DNA from: a virus
Strand: one strand, 5' to 3'
Virus record (IMG/VR): IMGVR_UViG_3300006793_000054
Coordinates: 1 to 48,645 of that record
DNA: 48,645 bases
The notes beneath the pieces were generated by a model, which was not told the origin of the DNA, ran no database searches, and was given only the letters and a program-made list of their open reading frames with translations. The position numbers were made by a program, and so were the translations under genes. Below are positions 39,038 to 48,512 of this stretch, one piece after another (position 1 is the stretch's first letter; every line of letters starts with the position of its first letter).

Positions 39038-39216
39038 TAAATTTTCCTATTTTTTTCTTTTATCCATAGATAAAAAAATAATAATATTAATAAAGGTTCT
39101 ATAATAACAAAGATAACTATATTGGCTAGTTTGTAACCCATGCCTGTAACAGCACCTATTACTTCTAATACATAAACGCACCAATAAAAAAAATCAGTTG
39201 TTAAAGTTTCTAACAC
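39037..39216 (-). CDS. Small membrane protein with GTG start, 59 aa
   Basis: This hidden frame shares one base with the stop of the 777-aa gene (TAGTG) and one base with the start of the 1253-aa gene (TAATG), so it exactly fills the gap. The product (LETLTTDFFYWCVYVLEVIG, then NIVIFVIIEPLLILLFFYLW) has one or two membrane segments and a basic end (IKEKNRKI). It might be an extra holin-like or membrane-targeting partner of the internal virion proteins. The perfect fit supports a real gene despite the GTG start. Confidence 0.62.
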   Translation of the reverse strand: MLETLTTDFFYWCVYVLEVIGAVTGMGYKLANIVIFVIIEPLLILLFFYLWIKEKNRKI

Positions 39217-41549
39217 TATACAAAAGTACCTAAGTCTAATTTACCTAAATTAATCATAATTTTACTTCCTTCACCTTCTTTACTACCAAAGTACTTAGCA
39301 GTTTTTCTAGGTAAGAAATATTTCCAATCAGATTTAATAGCTCTTAAATCATCTAAGAATGAATCAAAAGTTACTTGGTCATCTGCATCATTAAAATTAT
39401 ACCTATCTTCTATTATAACATTTCCATTCTTATCTGTAAAGACTCTAGCTTGACCTAATGTAGTTTTTAATGCGTATGCTGGGTCCTTAAAAGATTTTTC
39501 TATAGGATTACTTCCTTGATGTCCTTCACCGCCTACATCACTGTATGTATCTCCAGCTTTTGTTGTACCATAATCTGCATATTCAAGTTTACCTTTTCGT
39601 AAAACTTCTGGAGTTATAATACTTCTCAAGGCTGTTAATTCATTACCACTTAAATCTTTTTCAGTAACATCTCCATCACCTCCAAAAATATCATACATCA
39701 TTTGCCTAATATTAATTGGTATTAAACGATTATCTTTTATTTCTTCTGGTTTATCTTCGTCAGCTTCTGTAAGAACAGCGTTTACCATAGTAGCTTTAGC
39801 TTTTATTTCTTCTGGTTTTTCAGTAACTACACTAACCTGTTTTATATTTTCTGCTGGAGTTCCTAATAGTTCTTCTGTTTTAGTAGGAGTTTGTGTTACT
39901 TCTTGATTTTTATTTTTTTTATCCATAAAAGATTGTTCAAAATCTTTTAAGTCTTGTCCAAACACTACATTAATTTCATCTTCTAATGCATTAATAAGTA
40001 CTCTTTTCTTTTGAGGACTAAAAGAACTTTCAGCAATACGAGTAACTTCTTGTTCTATAGCTTCTTGTTTTTGAGCACCTGTCATTTTTTTATAGTTATT
40101 ACTATATTGTAGTTTACCTTTATCACCTACTTTAATACCTGTACCAATAGCAGACTCAAGAGCCATAGAATCATAGATACCTATCAAAGTTCCATAGCTA
40201 TCATATCTTTCTGTTGTGTTCTCAACTAGAGGATTCCATTGACCTTTAGCTTCTTTATAACCATAGTCTATTGCCATCATTGCCGCAAATTGTACCCTGC
40301 TATTTTCATCACTTAAAATATCTTGGAACTCTCCAAAACTTTTTCTACCTTCACCTTTTTGACCTTCAGTATTTTGATATACTGCTTTTAAAAATTGTTT
40401 ATCTTTTTGAAGTCTAAGAGATAATGCAAGTGTATCATAAACAAAATCTTCTTTTTGACCTGCATTTGCAGGTAAATTTAAATGGTCAAACACTTCATCA
40501 ATATTTGCTTTTTGTATATTAGTTACTGTTCCTTGTAGTTCACTAGGATAAGTTCCTTCTTCTATCATAGTTGCAACTTGACTAAGAGGACCTTGTTCAA
40601 AGTTTCCAATTCTTGTAAACAAAGGAGCATTAGATTTACTTTCAGCCCTTTCTCTCCATGCAGTAGGAGATTTTTTAGCTTCAGAAATAGCTATGCCTAA
40701 TGCATTTGTCATACCTTTTAAATTTAAAGCTTGACTTAAATCTGTTGCTAAAGGTCCTGCTAGGTCTGCTTCTGTCATACTCGAAAATAAATCAACTCCA
40801 CCTTTTTTAATTTGTTTATCATTAAATAAACCTAATACTCTTTTAAAACCACCGACAAGATTATTTTGCGACCTATACTCGTTTAAAACTCTTTGATAAT
40901 TTTTTCTATCATAAGCTGTTAAGGTTGCAGTTTTTAAACCTGCTCCTAAATTAAACAAGTCTAACCTATCCATATCCTTACCTTCACTATCATCTAAGAT
41001 ATCTCTAAGTAATTGTTCTTGTTTTTTATAATAAGCAACACCGTCTTTATCAGTCTTTAAATATGTTTTTGCAAATTCTCTAGTTCCTAATCGCATTATA
41101 TTTTCATAAGTACTTTTACCATAAAGTCTTTCGTACTCTACTGGGTCTAACGCTTTTACTTTTTGGTCAACATAAGTTCGAGCTTCTTGAGCAAAAGCAT
41201 CATAATCATCACTAGCTTCAAATGCATCAAGTCGTTCTTCTAAAGAGCCGCCTGTATCTTTCCATGTATTTCCTATTTTACCAGTCATAGCAGAATGCAT
41301 AGCAATTTCTTTAGCTTGACTTTCGTTATCCATAATTTCAAACTTATGCATATCTTCTAGTTCTTTTACACGTTTTGTATATTGGTTCTTCATAAGACCT
41401 TGACCCATTAACAATACGCCTAATGCTTTTTGAACTCTTTCATTCTTCCTAGATTTTTTAGCGGCTCTACGTTCATCGTCTGCTTTTTTCTGCAATAAAG
41501 ATGAGCCAAGTTCATCAATGCTCATGTTGGAATAATCATCTAATACCAT
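39216..41549 (-). CDS. Large internal virion protein, 777 aa
   Basis: The protein (MVLDDYSNMSIDELGSSLLQ start) is hydrophilic and mostly helical, with charged stretches (KKADDERRAAKKSRKNERVQ near residue 20) and an extended Glu/Thr/Lys linker at about 555-620. It ends in a more ordered part (PAYALKTTLGQARVFTDKNG, then VTFDSFLDDLRAIKSDWKYF). It has no membrane segment or enzymatic motif that I can name. The position between other giant late genes suggests an internal core or ejection protein, like T7 gp15; this is inference. Confidence 0.65.
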   Translation of the reverse strand: MVLDDYSNMSIDELGSSLLQKKADDERRAAKKSRKNERVQKALGVLLMGQGLMKNQYTKRVKELEDMHKFEIMDNESQAKEIAMHSAMTGKIGNTWKDTGGSLEERLDAFEASDDYDAFAQEARTYVDQKVKALDPVEYERLYGKSTYENIMRLGTREFAKTYLKTDKDGVAYYKKQEQLLRDILDDSEGKDMDRLDLFNLGAGLKTATLTAYDRKNYQRVLNEYRSQNNLVGGFKRVLGLFNDKQIKKGGVDLFSSMTEADLAGPLATDLSQALNLKGMTNALGIAISEAKKSPTAWRERAESKSNAPLFTRIGNFEQGPLSQVATMIEEGTYPSELQGTVTNIQKANIDEVFDHLNLPANAGQKEDFVYDTLALSLRLQKDKQFLKAVYQNTEGQKGEGRKSFGEFQDILSDENSRVQFAAMMAIDYGYKEAKGQWNPLVENTTERYDSYGTLIGIYDSMALESAIGTGIKVGDKGKLQYSNNYKKMTGAQKQEAIEQEVTRIAESSFSPQKKRVLINALEDEINVVFGQDLKDFEQSFMDKKNKNQEVTQTPTKTEELLGTPAENIKQVSVVTEKPEEIKAKATMVNAVLTEADEDKPEEIKDNRLIPINIRQMMYDIFGGDGDVTEKDLSGNELTALRSIITPEVLRKGKLEYADYGTTKAGDTYSDVGGEGHQGSNPIEKSFKDPAYALKTTLGQARVFTDKNGNVIIEDRYNFNDADDQVTFDSFLDDLRAIKSDWKYFLPRKTAKYFGSKEGEGSKIMINLGKLDLGTFV

Positions 41550-41551
41550 TT

Positions 41552-42184
41552 TTAAACTCCTGTTTTACCTAATAAACTTGGTTGTTCTTGTAAGGCAGGT
41601 TTTTGTTTTTGTAAAATACTTTCTTTTAGTTTTGCACTATCTAAAGTTTTTAGTTGTTCTTTAATATCACCACCAACTGATGCAGGATTTATTTTTTGCA
41701 CTACTGCATCTCTAAACCCACCACCTTCTGGTATTCGGTTACGTTGTGTCTTAACTCTTTCTAAATCTATATCTGCATCTATCTCATCGTCTTCTTCAAT
41801 TTCTACATCAACATCATCACGATTAAGAATAGGGTCAATCCCTGCTTTCTCTGCAATAGCTAACAACATATACATGGTAGGCTCTAAAAGACTTAACATC
41901 ATATCAGGATTCCACTTACCTTTTTGGAAACCTGCTGTAAGTAATAAGTTAGCTATGTCAGCAACTGGAGTCTTCTGAGACATTAGTGTTGCAACAGTAG
42001 TAAGGTTGTCTTCTTTTAAAAGGTCAAAGAATATTTTTTCTGTGGCTACTTTAACAGATGTTATTTCTGGTGCTCCTTCCCAAGGGTAGGGAGTATCAGG
42101 ACTGTTAGTTAATGATTGACCTGCTGTTGGTCCTTCAAATAAATGTTCTTCAGCTTCTTTAGCTATTGCGTTTGGATTAACCAT
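41552..42184 (-). CDS. Late protein of unknown function, 210 aa
   Basis: The sequence has an acidic helical body (TEKIFFDLLKEDNLTTVATL, then SLLEPTMYMLLAIAEKAGID) and an Asp/Glu block (DVDVEIEEDDEIDADIDLER). The tail is Lys/Gln-rich. It starts eight bases inside the end of the 394-aa gene and ends two bases before the 777-aa gene. I see no membrane segment or motif. It is likely a virion or chaperone component by position. Confidence 0.58.
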   Translation of the reverse strand: MVNPNAIAKEAEEHLFEGPTAGQSLTNSPDTPYPWEGAPEITSVKVATEKIFFDLLKEDNLTTVATLMSQKTPVADIANLLLTAGFQKGKWNPDMMLSLLEPTMYMLLAIAEKAGIDPILNRDDVDVEIEEDDEIDADIDLERVKTQRNRIPEGGGFRDAVVQKINPASVGGDIKEQLKTLDSAKLKESILQKQKPALQEQPSLLGKTGV

Positions 42185-43361
42185 ATGCTCTGTCTCCTAA
42201 TTGTGCTCTAAGAAATGCTTCATAATCAAATCCATATCCACCGACATCATAAGGATTAACATTACCTTGAATACCTCTATAAGCTAAGTATTGTGTTGCA
42301 GGGTCTTGTTGTGGATTAAAGTCTGCAAAGTTTACAAACTGTGGGGTTTCTCCACTTCTAGAATAATTATCTTGAGCCGCAGTAGCTTGTTGTTGTTGAG
42401 CCTCATATGCAAAGTACTCACTTTTTCTTGCACTTTGTTGTGCATTATATTGCTCTATTGCTTCTTCTTCAGCTTGCATTGAAGACCCTAACTGCTGTAC
42501 AGGAGCTAGTTTAGCATAAGCCGCACCTTCTCTACTGTCTTTAAAGGATTGTGTAAACCCTTTATCTTTTTGTCTTCCTTCAAGTATACTAGGCTTTGGT
42601 GTTGCAGTTACTATATCATCAGGAGTTAAACCCCCAACAGCACTGTCGTATTTACCAGATGCATAAGTATTATAAGCTTCTTGGTTTTTCCATATTTGAT
42701 GTTGACCTGTAGCCTCATTAAATTGATAAACTTCGCCTTTAGCTAGTTCAATAGGCTTGCCTTTAGCATCTACCATAGACTCTACGTTTCTAACATTCTC
42801 ACCTACAAAGGCACTTTGACTTCGACCTAAATCTGCTGAAGCTTTTATTGTATCTAATTCACCACTAGCTTTTAATGCATCTAATTCTTCACCAGATAAT
42901 TCACTAAGTAGTTTACCATCTTTAGTTGTTAATGCAAGGTCTTTATCAAAAATATTTCCTTGTTTTGAAGGCTCAATATATCCATTAGTTACATCACTTA
43001 CAAAATCTCTAAATGCACTACCTGCTCCTCGTGCACCTTCTTTCATAAAAGGTTTACTAACTTTGTTCATTGCCCATTCAATACCATCACTTACTTTATT
43101 AAACACAGTACCTACACCGTCTTTTACAAAGTTACCTACTTTACCAATCGCTTTAAATACATTGCCTAAATAAGGTATATCTTTAAGCCAAGTAAATATT
43201 GCCCCTCCAACCCCTGGCAGTATAAAAGATAAAGCAAGAGAACCTAATGGTCCTAACTTACCGAAAACTTTAGCTATTTTACCTAAACCTTTCTTTAGTT
43301 TCTTTCCTATCTTTTTAAATACATTACCGATTTGTTTTGCTTTTTTTCTTAACCATCCCAT
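42177..43361 (-). CDS. Internal virion protein with membrane-active start, 394 aa
   Basis: From the ATG at 43361 (TAATG overlap with the 1322-aa gene; a GTG four codons earlier is the alternative) the first 30 residues are strongly basic and amphipathic (KKAKQIGNVFKKIGKKLKKG). They are followed by a hydrophobic Gly-rich segment (LGPLGSLALSFILPGVGGAI) and further amphipathic repeats (LGNVFKAIGKVGNFVKDGVG). This looks like a peptide that inserts in membranes. The second half is hydrophilic and Gln/Tyr-rich. A role in forming the ejection pore in the host envelope is plausible, like T7 gp14 (196 aa), but no close homology is seen. Confidence 0.65.
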   Translation of the reverse strand: MGWLRKKAKQIGNVFKKIGKKLKKGLGKIAKVFGKLGPLGSLALSFILPGVGGAIFTWLKDIPYLGNVFKAIGKVGNFVKDGVGTVFNKVSDGIEWAMNKVSKPFMKEGARGAGSAFRDFVSDVTNGYIEPSKQGNIFDKDLALTTKDGKLLSELSGEELDALKASGELDTIKASADLGRSQSAFVGENVRNVESMVDAKGKPIELAKGEVYQFNEATGQHQIWKNQEAYNTYASGKYDSAVGGLTPDDIVTATPKPSILEGRQKDKGFTQSFKDSREGAAYAKLAPVQQLGSSMQAEEEAIEQYNAQQSARKSEYFAYEAQQQQATAAQDNYSRSGETPQFVNFADFNPQQDPATQYLAYRGIQGNVNPYDVGGYGFDYEAFLRAQLGDRAYG

Positions 43362-46300
43362 TAGCTTAACCACCCATTTATTAAATTACCAATTGCTGTC
43401 AAATTACTGCTCCAGTTACTTTCCTTAGAAGCACCTGTGTCATTACCTAAAGCCGCAGTGTATATTGAAGTCTTCCTAGACTGTTCATTATCCCAACGCC
43501 TAAAGTTAAAGTCTGCTTCGTCACGTAACTCTTGCCATAAGAAGTTTTGAGCAGAGGCTGTAAGTCCAAATGCATTTTGTGCATTCTGCCTATTAACTTC
43601 ATTCTGTGCCGCAGTGTCTGCCGTGTTCGCCTGTCTACGCCATGCTACGTTTGATTGTGCTATGGCTGTTTCGTTCTTTGTATTAAACTCTTCTCGTGCA
43701 AAGTCTTGCTGTGCATTGAATTTACTTACGTCTGTTTTAAGTTGTGCTTCAAGTTTGTTAGCGTCTGCTTCGTTACCAACTCTTCGAGCTTCTGCAACAT
43801 TCAAAGCTTGTGCATTAAACTGTTCCATTGCATTAGTTTGTTGTGCATTAAACTGTTCATTAGCTTGTGCTAAGTTAGCCATGTACTGGTCAGTTTGTGT
43901 TTGAGTCTGTGCATTAAATTGACGAGCCACATTTTCAGCAGATTGATTTGATAACAACCTTTGTTGTTCTTGTTGTGCCTTCATCATATTAGCTTGTTGC
44001 TCGTTGCTAAGATTAGCCATATCCCTAGTCAAAAAGTTCTTAGCATTTTCTACTTGAAGTCTTTCTTGTGTACTAAGGTTTGCTAAGTCCATCTGTGCTA
44101 GTGCTGTAGCATTCTGCATAATAGATTGTTGTTCTGCATTCATGTTCTCAAGAGATACAGTTTGCATAAACTTACTATTAGCTAAAGCTGTTTGCTGTTC
44201 AGTACTAAAGTTAGCCATGTCCATACCAGCAGTAACTTGAGCATTAGTCATTGCGGCTTGTTGTGCATTACTTAACTCAGCAAGACCAAGCTCTTGAGCT
44301 AATCTAGCATTGTTCTGTGCCGCAGTCATCTTCTTGTTTAAGTTAGCTAACTCAATCTGATTCTGTGCAGTCATTGTCTCACTATCAGCCCTGTTCTTTT
44401 CTGTCAGGTTAGCTAGTGATACTTTCTCGCTTGTACTTAGTTTAGCTAAGTCAGCCCTTTGTAGAAGCTCTTGTTCTTGAGACATTACCTGAACTGTTGT
44501 GTTCAGTTCTTGTAGTCTCATTCTGTTGTCTTCAGTAAAGTTAGCCGCATCAGCCGCACTTCTTTCTGTTAACTCTGCTATTTCTATTTGCTGTTCATTA
44601 TTAAGATTAGCCAAATCCATCTGTTGAGCCATAGCCGCATTAGTTTTTCTAAAGTCTACTAAGTTTTGTAGATTAGTTAAACGTGCTTGTTGCTCACTAG
44701 ACATGTTAGCTCTAGACGTAGTGTTACGTTCAGAGAGTTCAGCTAGTTCTACTTTAAGACTTGCATCAAGATTAACTTCTTCCATACGAGAGTTAAGCTC
44801 TGCTTGTCTTGTACTTCTTTGTACTATAGCAGTTAGCTCAGATAATCTAAATTGATTATCGGCTGTAAAGTTTGCAGTATCTGTAGCGGCTCTATCTGAT
44901 AGTTCGGCTAGTTCAATCTGTTGCTCATTGGACATGTTAGCCAAGTCCATCTGCTGTGCAAACTGTGCATCAGTCTTACGGAAGTCTATAAGAGTTTGTA
45001 GATTTGTAAGACGTTCTGTTTGCTCTGCGGTCATTGTATCTTTTGCCGCCGCATTCATTTCTGATACACGTTGCATCTCAACTTGTAAGGCAGGAGAAAG
45101 GTTAGCCTTTTCCATATCCTGATTCAAGTCTGCTTGACGCATTACTTTATTTACTTGAGCATTATAAGACTGTAGTTTTGCTTGTTGCTCTGCGGACATG
45201 TTCTGTCCTTCTGCCGCATTAAGAGCTTGTAAGTTTGCTAAGTCCATCTGGGCATTAGCATTTAGTGTAGCTATTGCCGCTTGTTGTCTTTGTGCAGATT
45301 CTTGAGAAGCCATAGCTTGCTGGTTCTGAATGTTCTGCATTCTAACTTGCTGTCTATTCTGGGCAGTTTGTTGTACAGCACTTTCATTAAAAGTACCTTG
45401 TTGTACTGCAATCTGCTGTGCCATCTGTGCAGTCTGAGAAGCGGCAGTTTGTCTATTAGATAGATTCTGCATTCTTAGTTGCATACTAGACTGTGCTTGT
45501 TGCAAGTTAGCTTGTTGTTCGTTTGATAAGTTTTGTTGTGCTCTAGCTTGGAGAGCCTGTGCGTTGCTCTGAGCCATTGGAAGAGCACTCTGGATGATTG
45601 CATTAAACAATGCATCTCTGCCCACTGTGGACACTGACATGCCCCTAGAAGCCATCTGTTGGTTAATAGCATCGACAGCAGGTTTAGCCCATAGTGGGGT
45701 CTTACCTTCTTCCATTCCTGCAAGTAAGCCTTCCATCTGTGTAGACACTAAAGCTTCTTGTGGTAATGCGGCAACTGCGGCAATAACCTCAACAGGCTCT
45801 GAATCTATCTTAGCTTCTACACTTGCAGGGTCTTCAGCTACTGCGGCTGTAATAGGCTCTGGTACGTTACCAACAACTGCCATCATGTCTGCGGCGGCTA
45901 CTGTACGTTCTTTACCTGTAACTGCTTGCATACTAGATGCTTGCATTGTAGGAATACCACCAATCTGTGCGGCATCTCCTTGAGGTGCTGTACCTGTAAT
46001 AGCTTGTCGACCTTCTAAGTCTACTGAAGGTGCGTTACCTAGTTCATTAGCTATTCGTGTTGCGGCTTCGCCTACTTGTGCTTGACGTTGTGCCGCTTTT
46101 CTAAATGCAGGAACATCATCAATGTCTACATTATTTGCTTGAGGTGTATAGTCAGCCGCATAATACTCAGCTACTGCGGCTTTAACTTCTTCTGTTTCGT
46201 CAATAGGTTGTACTACACCTGCTTCACGTGTAGCGGCTGTGCCTGTCTGTGCTTGACGTTCTCCTATTCTTTTATATTCTGGTAAGTCTTCAACTTGAAC

Positions 46301-47329
46301 ACCACGTTCTTTTGCTAAGTCTTGTAAGCCTTGAAGTTCTTGTGGAGAAATAGTCGATAACTTTCTTTCTGTAGCTTTAGCATCTGCAACTTTGTCTTGT
46401 CGTATTACTTTACCTGTTTCAGGGTCAAAGGTTGCACCGTCAGATAATTTACCTTGAATAAGTTTAGTTATTGAACCTTCTTCAACTTTTACTGTAGCAG
46501 GGTCTTTACCTTCTGTAATTGTACCTTCAGTTACTTGTGCTGTGGTAACAGGCTTATCCATCTTTGCGGCTGTTACTTCTGGAGCATCATCTTTAGAAAT
46601 TCTAGATATATCTTTTTCAGCTATTGTAGTAGCTGTTACGTCTTCAGTATCTCCTGCTTCTGTAACATCGCCTTCAGTTACTTGTTCTTTACTTGTATCA
46701 GCAACACCAGAAGCTCTAGCATATCCAGTCTTTTGCATTTTAAAAGATTGTGAACCTGCATCAAGTTCTGTGCCTGTTCTATCTATTTTACCTGCATCAG
46801 GAATAGTAGGAATACCTTCAGGCATTTCACCTTGAGCAATAGCTTCAGCAGTTACACCAGTACGTTGAACACGGTCTGTTCGATTAGGGTCTACTTGACC
46901 TTGACTTGTACCATCTTGTGTGTTATTATTATTACCACCGCTTTGAGTCCAACCTACACCAGCAACATATCTCCACCCATCTGCAATAGCTTCTGCATAA
47001 GAATTATATCCCTTTTGTCTCCACCAAGGACCACCACCTTGTCCTGGTCCACCTTGATTACCAGCTACCCCAGTATTACCACCATTTTGTTCTTCACCAT
47101 CTTCTACATTCTGTACAGGTTCAACATAATAGTTATTATTAGGATTTTCACCAACATCAATATCTGTATAATCATTTCTAGTATCATTATTTTCTACTGG
47201 TACTGAATCACCTCTAGGTCTTGAACCATTAGTATAGCCACCATAACCACCACGATAAAAGTTAGCACGTTTAGCCTTTAAATGCTTTAAAACACTTTTG
47301 TTATTTCTTTTGTTTCTTTTTTTACTCAT
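43361..47329 (-). CDS. Giant helical internal virion protein with 11-residue repeats, 1322 aa
   Basis: The N-terminal 150 residues are Gly/Asn/Asp-rich (NNNNTQDGTSQGQVDPNRTD). The next 300 carry degenerate repeats such as RQAQTGTAATRE and RQAQVGEAATRI plus Thr/Glu/Asp motifs. From about residue 560 to 1120 the chain is a long Gln/Asn/Ala-rich helix with the recurring motif ANLSNEQQ. Successive copies lie 22 or 33 residues apart, so the unit is 11, and one pair of blocks repeats with a 110-residue period (LTNLQTLIDFRKT and LTNLQNLVDFRKT). Such hendecads form straight or right-handed coiled coils, or membrane-lying amphipathic helices. It starts eight bases inside the glycosyltransferase gene. 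It is probably an ejected or tail-internal protein; the function is inferred. Confidence 0.7.
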   Translation of the reverse strand: MSKKRNKRNNKSVLKHLKAKRANFYRGGYGGYTNGSRPRGDSVPVENNDTRNDYTDIDVGENPNNNYYVEPVQNVEDGEEQNGGNTGVAGNQGGPGQGGGPWWRQKGYNSYAEAIADGWRYVAGVGWTQSGGNNNNTQDGTSQGQVDPNRTDRVQRTGVTAEAIAQGEMPEGIPTIPDAGKIDRTGTELDAGSQSFKMQKTGYARASGVADTSKEQVTEGDVTEAGDTEDVTATTIAEKDISRISKDDAPEVTAAKMDKPVTTAQVTEGTITEGKDPATVKVEEGSITKLIQGKLSDGATFDPETGKVIRQDKVADAKATERKLSTISPQELQGLQDLAKERGVQVEDLPEYKRIGERQAQTGTAATREAGVVQPIDETEEVKAAVAEYYAADYTPQANNVDIDDVPAFRKAAQRQAQVGEAATRIANELGNAPSVDLEGRQAITGTAPQGDAAQIGGIPTMQASSMQAVTGKERTVAAADMMAVVGNVPEPITAAVAEDPASVEAKIDSEPVEVIAAVAALPQEALVSTQMEGLLAGMEEGKTPLWAKPAVDAINQQMASRGMSVSTVGRDALFNAIIQSALPMAQSNAQALQARAQQNLSNEQQANLQQAQSSMQLRMQNLSNRQTAASQTAQMAQQIAVQQGTFNESAVQQTAQNRQQVRMQNIQNQQAMASQESAQRQQAAIATLNANAQMDLANLQALNAAEGQNMSAEQQAKLQSYNAQVNKVMRQADLNQDMEKANLSPALQVEMQRVSEMNAAAKDTMTAEQTERLTNLQTLIDFRKTDAQFAQQMDLANMSNEQQIELAELSDRAATDTANFTADNQFRLSELTAIVQRSTRQAELNSRMEEVNLDASLKVELAELSERNTTSRANMSSEQQARLTNLQNLVDFRKTNAAMAQQMDLANLNNEQQIEIAELTERSAADAANFTEDNRMRLQELNTTVQVMSQEQELLQRADLAKLSTSEKVSLANLTEKNRADSETMTAQNQIELANLNKKMTAAQNNARLAQELGLAELSNAQQAAMTNAQVTAGMDMANFSTEQQTALANSKFMQTVSLENMNAEQQSIMQNATALAQMDLANLSTQERLQVENAKNFLTRDMANLSNEQQANMMKAQQEQQRLLSNQSAENVARQFNAQTQTQTDQYMANLAQANEQFNAQQTNAMEQFNAQALNVAEARRVGNEADANKLEAQLKTDVSKFNAQQDFAREEFNTKNETAIAQSNVAWRRQANTADTAAQNEVNRQNAQNAFGLTASAQNFLWQELRDEADFNFRRWDNEQSRKTSIYTAALGNDTGASKESNWSSNLTAIGNLINGWLS

Positions 47330-48224
47330 CTATATATTCCTTTCTGTAATTTTCAGGATAATCTATTTTAAGTTTAGGCAACTGTGTAAATTCGTGTAGT
47401 TGTCCTAACTTTTCCATTTGTTCTAATTTAGTTAAATAGTTATCCATCCACTCATAATTTGTTCCAAACTCTGATTCTTTCATCACAATCCCACCAATCG
47501 TTTCATCATAAATGTAGGTCATTGGATTTTCATCAGTTGAATAAAAATTTAATCTACCTTCTAAAGCTTCGTGTTTTAAACGTAACATTTGTAAAGTATC
47601 TTCTCCGATGACTACATCTTCATCGAATTTAAACTTTGCGGCTTTCTTACTAAACCAAGTAACACGACAATTAATCTCATTCCACTCACTATACTTTCGT
47701 TGCTTTGTATAATATTTTTTATGTAAGCTTTCAAAGTATATTGATTTTTCGTGACTTAATCCGTCTTCTCTAAAATCTTTATAGTAGTCTAAACTTAAAA
47801 GTTCAGCATAGTCTACACTAAAAGGATAAAGAGCTAACAGTTCATCATCTATATAACGTAACGATGTTTGGTTCATGAGACATACTGCATCTGGTGGTTC
47901 TTTTAAAGTCTCTAGATGTTTGTAAAACCAAACACCATGAGCAGTTAGAAAGTCATCACCGTCAATAAGAACACAGTAATCATTATCGGAGGCAAGAAAG
48001 ATATCAAATACTGAGTTCTTACCTTTTGATGGAGTACCATTACTTTCTGTAATGTAATACTCTAAGTTATTAGATTCGCAATACTCTTTAGCTTCTTTAA
48101 CGTATTCTTCGTTTAAGCTATTGATTACTATTACTGTATCTTTTTTATATATGCCACTAAACTTTTTATCGTTGTGACGCTTTAATGATTCTAAATTACT
48201 TGAGGTTAGAATATAAAATTTCAT
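47322..48224 (-). CDS. GT-A-type glycosyltransferase
   Basis: This 300-aa protein has a Rossmann-like start (MKFYILTSSNLESLKRHNDK), the nucleotide-binding strand-helix order of family 2 enzymes, and a metal-binding DxD motif at 88-91 (VLIDGDDF). It later has a conserved-looking WFSKKAAKFKFDEDVVIGED. It transfers a sugar from a nucleotide-sugar to an acceptor, perhaps a virion protein or host surface glycan. It sits in the late operon between a small membrane protein and the giant internal protein, so modification of virions or of the receptor is possible. No ribosome site of good quality is seen. Confidence 0.72.
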   Translation of the reverse strand: MKFYILTSSNLESLKRHNDKKFSGIYKKDTVIVINSLNEEYVKEAKEYCESNNLEYYITESNGTPSKGKNSVFDIFLASDNDYCVLIDGDDFLTAHGVWFYKHLETLKEPPDAVCLMNQTSLRYIDDELLALYPFSVDYAELLSLDYYKDFREDGLSHEKSIYFESLHKKYYTKQRKYSEWNEINCRVTWFSKKAAKFKFDEDVVIGEDTLQMLRLKHEALEGRLNFYSTDENPMTYIYDETIGGIVMKESEFGTNYEWMDNYLTKLEQMEKLGQLHEFTQLPKLKIDYPENYRKEYIDE

Positions 48225-48265
48225 GAAAATTATCTTTAACTATTTGTTGTTTCTCTATAGTTATT

Positions 48266-48508
48266 CTACTTGACTTCAAACAGTTTGTCAAGCTTTTCTC
48301 CAATTTTATCCATTCTATCCATTAAAATTTGCATATCATCTCTAACTTCACTCTTAGTTACATAGTCTTTTGCTATTTCTTCACGAGTTTTGTTTAAGAG
48401 TATATCAATTCTTTTGGCTTCCGAGCTATTAGCACGAATGCCATAAAGCACTGGAGCTAACACCAAAGTTATAAATATGTTCCAAAATAAATAAGGTGTT
48501 AACTCCAT
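48266..48508 (-). CDS. Small membrane protein with coiled coil, holin-like, 80 aa
   Basis: One membrane segment at the start (YLFWNIFITLVLAPVLYGIR) is followed by a charged heptad-like helix to the end (DDMQILMDRMDKIGEKLDKL). Proteins of this size and shape are common just behind the tail fibre gene of podoviruses; T7 gp17.5, a class II holin, is in the equivalent place. It could be a second holin, antiholin or an envelope anchor. Its ATG lies four bases beyond the stop of the preceding fragment. Confidence 0.62.
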   Translation of the reverse strand: MELTPYLFWNIFITLVLAPVLYGIRANSSEAKRIDILLNKTREEIAKDYVTKSEVRDDMQILMDRMDKIGEKLDKLFEVK

Positions 48509-48512
48509 GAGA

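Noticed and set aside
43614-45983. Several long plus-strand open frames opposite the giant 1322-aa gene (for example 45594-45983)
   Set aside because: They mirror the Gln/Ala/Asn-rich codons of the minus-strand gene, lack ribosome sites and give Cys/Ser-rich low-complexity products.
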